From Akkermansiaceae bacterium UBA5020 (GTDB taxonomy: Bacteria; Verrucomicrobiota; Verrucomicrobiia; Verrucomicrobiales; DEV007), in contig DGXY01000038.1 in NCBI GenBank assembly GCA_002396885.1, positions 26,258 to 34,632 of the forward strand: 8,375 nt of DNA, given 5' to 3'. Shown here piece by piece: positions 7,369 through 8,375 of this stretch; position 1 is the stretch's first letter; each line of letters starts with the position of its first letter. Under the pieces are notes generated by a model, which ran no database searches, was not told the origin of the DNA, and saw only the letters and a program-made list of their open reading frames with translations. Position numbers and translations under genes: made by a program.

Positions 7369-7406
7369 GCACTTTCCGAATTTTGGCGAGTCATTCGGGA
7401 AAGTGC
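7369..7406. repeat. Near-perfect inverted repeat over the stop of the upstream gene
   Basis: GCACTTTCCGAA (7369-7380) and TTCGGGAAAGTGC (7394-7406) pair as 12 base pairs with one bulged base around a 13-base loop. The downstream gene 1 stop codon (7391-7393) is in the loop margin. On the minus strand no T run follows the stem, so it is not a standard intrinsic terminator. The stem would hide GGAAAG and the GTG at 7372, the alternative DUF5131 start. It may protect or separate the two messages, or serve as a protein-binding site. Confidence 0.65.
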
Positions 7407-8374
7407 TTCTTCATCCATTCCTCGCCCTGAGAGAGCCTCCTTGCCGTCTCATCAAAGGGCATCTGGGAGATGATCCGCCTGCAACGTTCAGTCGTGGTGG
7501 TAATGAGAAAATCCGCATCCCAGGTGATCCCGTGAATCTCTGCACGACGCTTCAATTTTTGGCCAGCTTGAAAGCGGAGGAGCAACACCTCACCGGCCTT
7601 TACGCCCCAAATCACGCGGGCGCAGTTCGGGATGGACCTAGCAACGGTCAGGAAGGGAAGATTCGATGCGAAGGCGCGTTGAAGCTCCCGTCGCTGCTCA
7701 TCCCGCCGGGCGACGAATTCCGAATTTTGCAGGTGGCTAAATAGATCGCCCGAACCCAAGGCTGCCCTAAACGAACGAGCGGCATGGACAAGAGGTTCGT
7801 CATACTCATACAGCAGCTCATCGTTCGAAAGCTTCTCCCGAAACTTGATGGCGGACTGGATGTGCAATTCGTCGTTCTCATGCGCCGAAAACTCTTTGAG
7901 CGTCGCCTTAAGGTCCGATTTCACCGACTGGAGCTCCTCACGAGCCCTGTCACAAAGGGCTCTCCAATGGTTGAGGATATTGCCCTCCGGATCCCGTGCG
8001 GGGGCGCGACCAGGGTTCAAAAGCTCCTTCAGTGTGCTCAGTGGACGGGGGCTTTTACCGGTCAGCAGGATAGTCCGCATGGAGCCGGGTGTGAACGTAC
8101 CGCTGTTCTTGACGAATCGGCGGGCCAACTCCGGAGTCCAATCTGCATCTTGGCTGAGCGACAAAAACAACTGGCCCATCGCCGAAGTCTGACACCAGGC
8201 GAGTGCTTCAGTGGAAGGCCACTTGTCCTTTACCGGGGGTGCGACCAGGCAGGGGAACACATGCTCAGTGATGAAGGCTTCGTACTCGTAACGTCGATCA
8301 GCGTCACCCCCGATCTCATCGGCCTTCTGCCACAGCGCCAGAACATCGAAGGACGCGGACACGGACACGGACAC
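7391..8374 (-). CDS. Unrecognised 327-residue protein, 5' end at window edge
   Basis: The minus strand reads 327 residues ending MKKHFPE and a TGA at 7391-7393. I do not recognise a family. The protein looks soluble, with no signal peptide or membrane segment. Residues about 140-190 (CDRAREELQSVKSDLKATLK onward) are strongly helical and may form a coiled coil; the C-terminal 80 residues look alpha/beta (VIWGVKAGEVLLLRFQAG, then ADFLITTTTERC). It is not the TcmP protein often paired with DUF5131, since the DLFAGPG-type methyltransferase motif is absent. The start is uncertain: GTG codons at 8374, 8368 and 8362 lie in a GTGTCC repeat, no ATG occurs before about residue 66, and the frame may begin outside the window. 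It lies 165 bases before the DUF5131 ATG, on the same strand, so the two may share a transcript. Confidence 0.75.
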   Translation of the reverse strand: MSVSVSASFDVLALWQKADEIGGDADRRYEYEAFITEHVFPCLVAPPVKDKWPSTEALAWCQTSAMGQLFLSLSQDADWTPELARRFVKNSGTFTPGSMRTILLTGKSPRPLSTLKELLNPGRAPARDPEGNILNHWRALCDRAREELQSVKSDLKATLKEFSAHENDELHIQSAIKFREKLSNDELLYEYDEPLVHAARSFRAALGSGDLFSHLQNSEFVARRDEQRRELQRAFASNLPFLTVARSIPNCARVIWGVKAGEVLLLRFQAGQKLKRRAEIHGITWDADFLITTTTERCRRIISQMPFDETARRLSQGEEWMKKHFPE

Positions 8375-8375
8375 G
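8351..8375. repeat. GTGTCC hexamer tandem repeat at the gene start
   Basis: On the minus strand three exact copies of GTGTCC (8374-8357) are followed by a variant GCGTCC (8356-8351), and the base at 8375 is consistent with a further copy outside the window. The unit is 6 bases, so copy changes keep the frame and add or remove Val-Ser pairs and possible GTG starts. The array may be cut by the window edge. Confidence 0.65.

Noticed and set aside
7226..7372. N-terminal extension of the DUF5131 protein from a GTG at 7372
   Set aside because: The family opening begins at MSKQTDIQW; the added 49 residues look non-coding and their start lies in a hairpin arm.
1..8375. CRISPR array, tRNA, rRNA, insertion sequence or hsdR
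   Set aside because: No spaced repeats, cloverleaf, transposase motifs or terminal repeats were seen, and no DEAD-box/nuclease frame for HsdR is present.

Overview
The window carries six genes, all read from the minus strand, so the order below follows transcription (high to low coordinates). It looks like a bacterial genome-defence or mobile-element region. At its centre is the modification and specificity half of a Type I restriction-modification system (hsdM, hsdS). Base composition is uneven: hand-counted 60-base blocks in hsdM and the DUF5131 gene are about 65% G+C, while blocks in hsdS and the two genes after it are about 47-57%. The host is probably a GC-rich bacterium, and a textbook Shine-Dalgarno sits in front of hsdS. 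Taxonomy cannot be fixed from this sequence; Verrucomicrobia, Planctomycetes or Proteobacteria would all fit.

Region by region: (1) 8374-7391, an unrecognised 327-residue protein whose reading frame runs to the window edge and begins in a GTGTCC hexamer repeat. (2) 7225-5456, a 589-residue DUF5131 (phage Gp37/Gp68) protein. It is a three-cysteine, radical-SAM-like family member with an extra C-terminal helical domain of the kind seen in phage and plasmid proteins. A near-perfect hairpin overlaps the stop codon of gene 1 in front of it. (3) 5455-5111, a 345-base gap with a G8 tract, a hairpin and a doubtful 93-codon frame. (4) 5110-2843, hsdM, a long-form N6-adenine methyltransferase. (5) 2846-1473, hsdS, with two target-recognition domains, overlapping hsdM by ATGA. 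(6) 1466-285, a 393-residue protein with a C-terminal GHKL-type ATPase domain, starting 6 bases after hsdS. (7) 282 to the window edge, the first 94 codons of an unrecognised gene that starts 2 bases after gene 6.

HsdM and HsdS should form the M2S methyltransferase. No hsdR is in the window; it would be expected beyond position 1 or elsewhere nearby. The tight chain hsdM-hsdS-GHKL-unknown indicates one transcript, so the GHKL ATPase and its partner ride inside the restriction operon as cargo. That arrangement is the best candidate here for an undescribed system, possibly a second line of defence or a regulator of restriction. This role is inference from gene order only.
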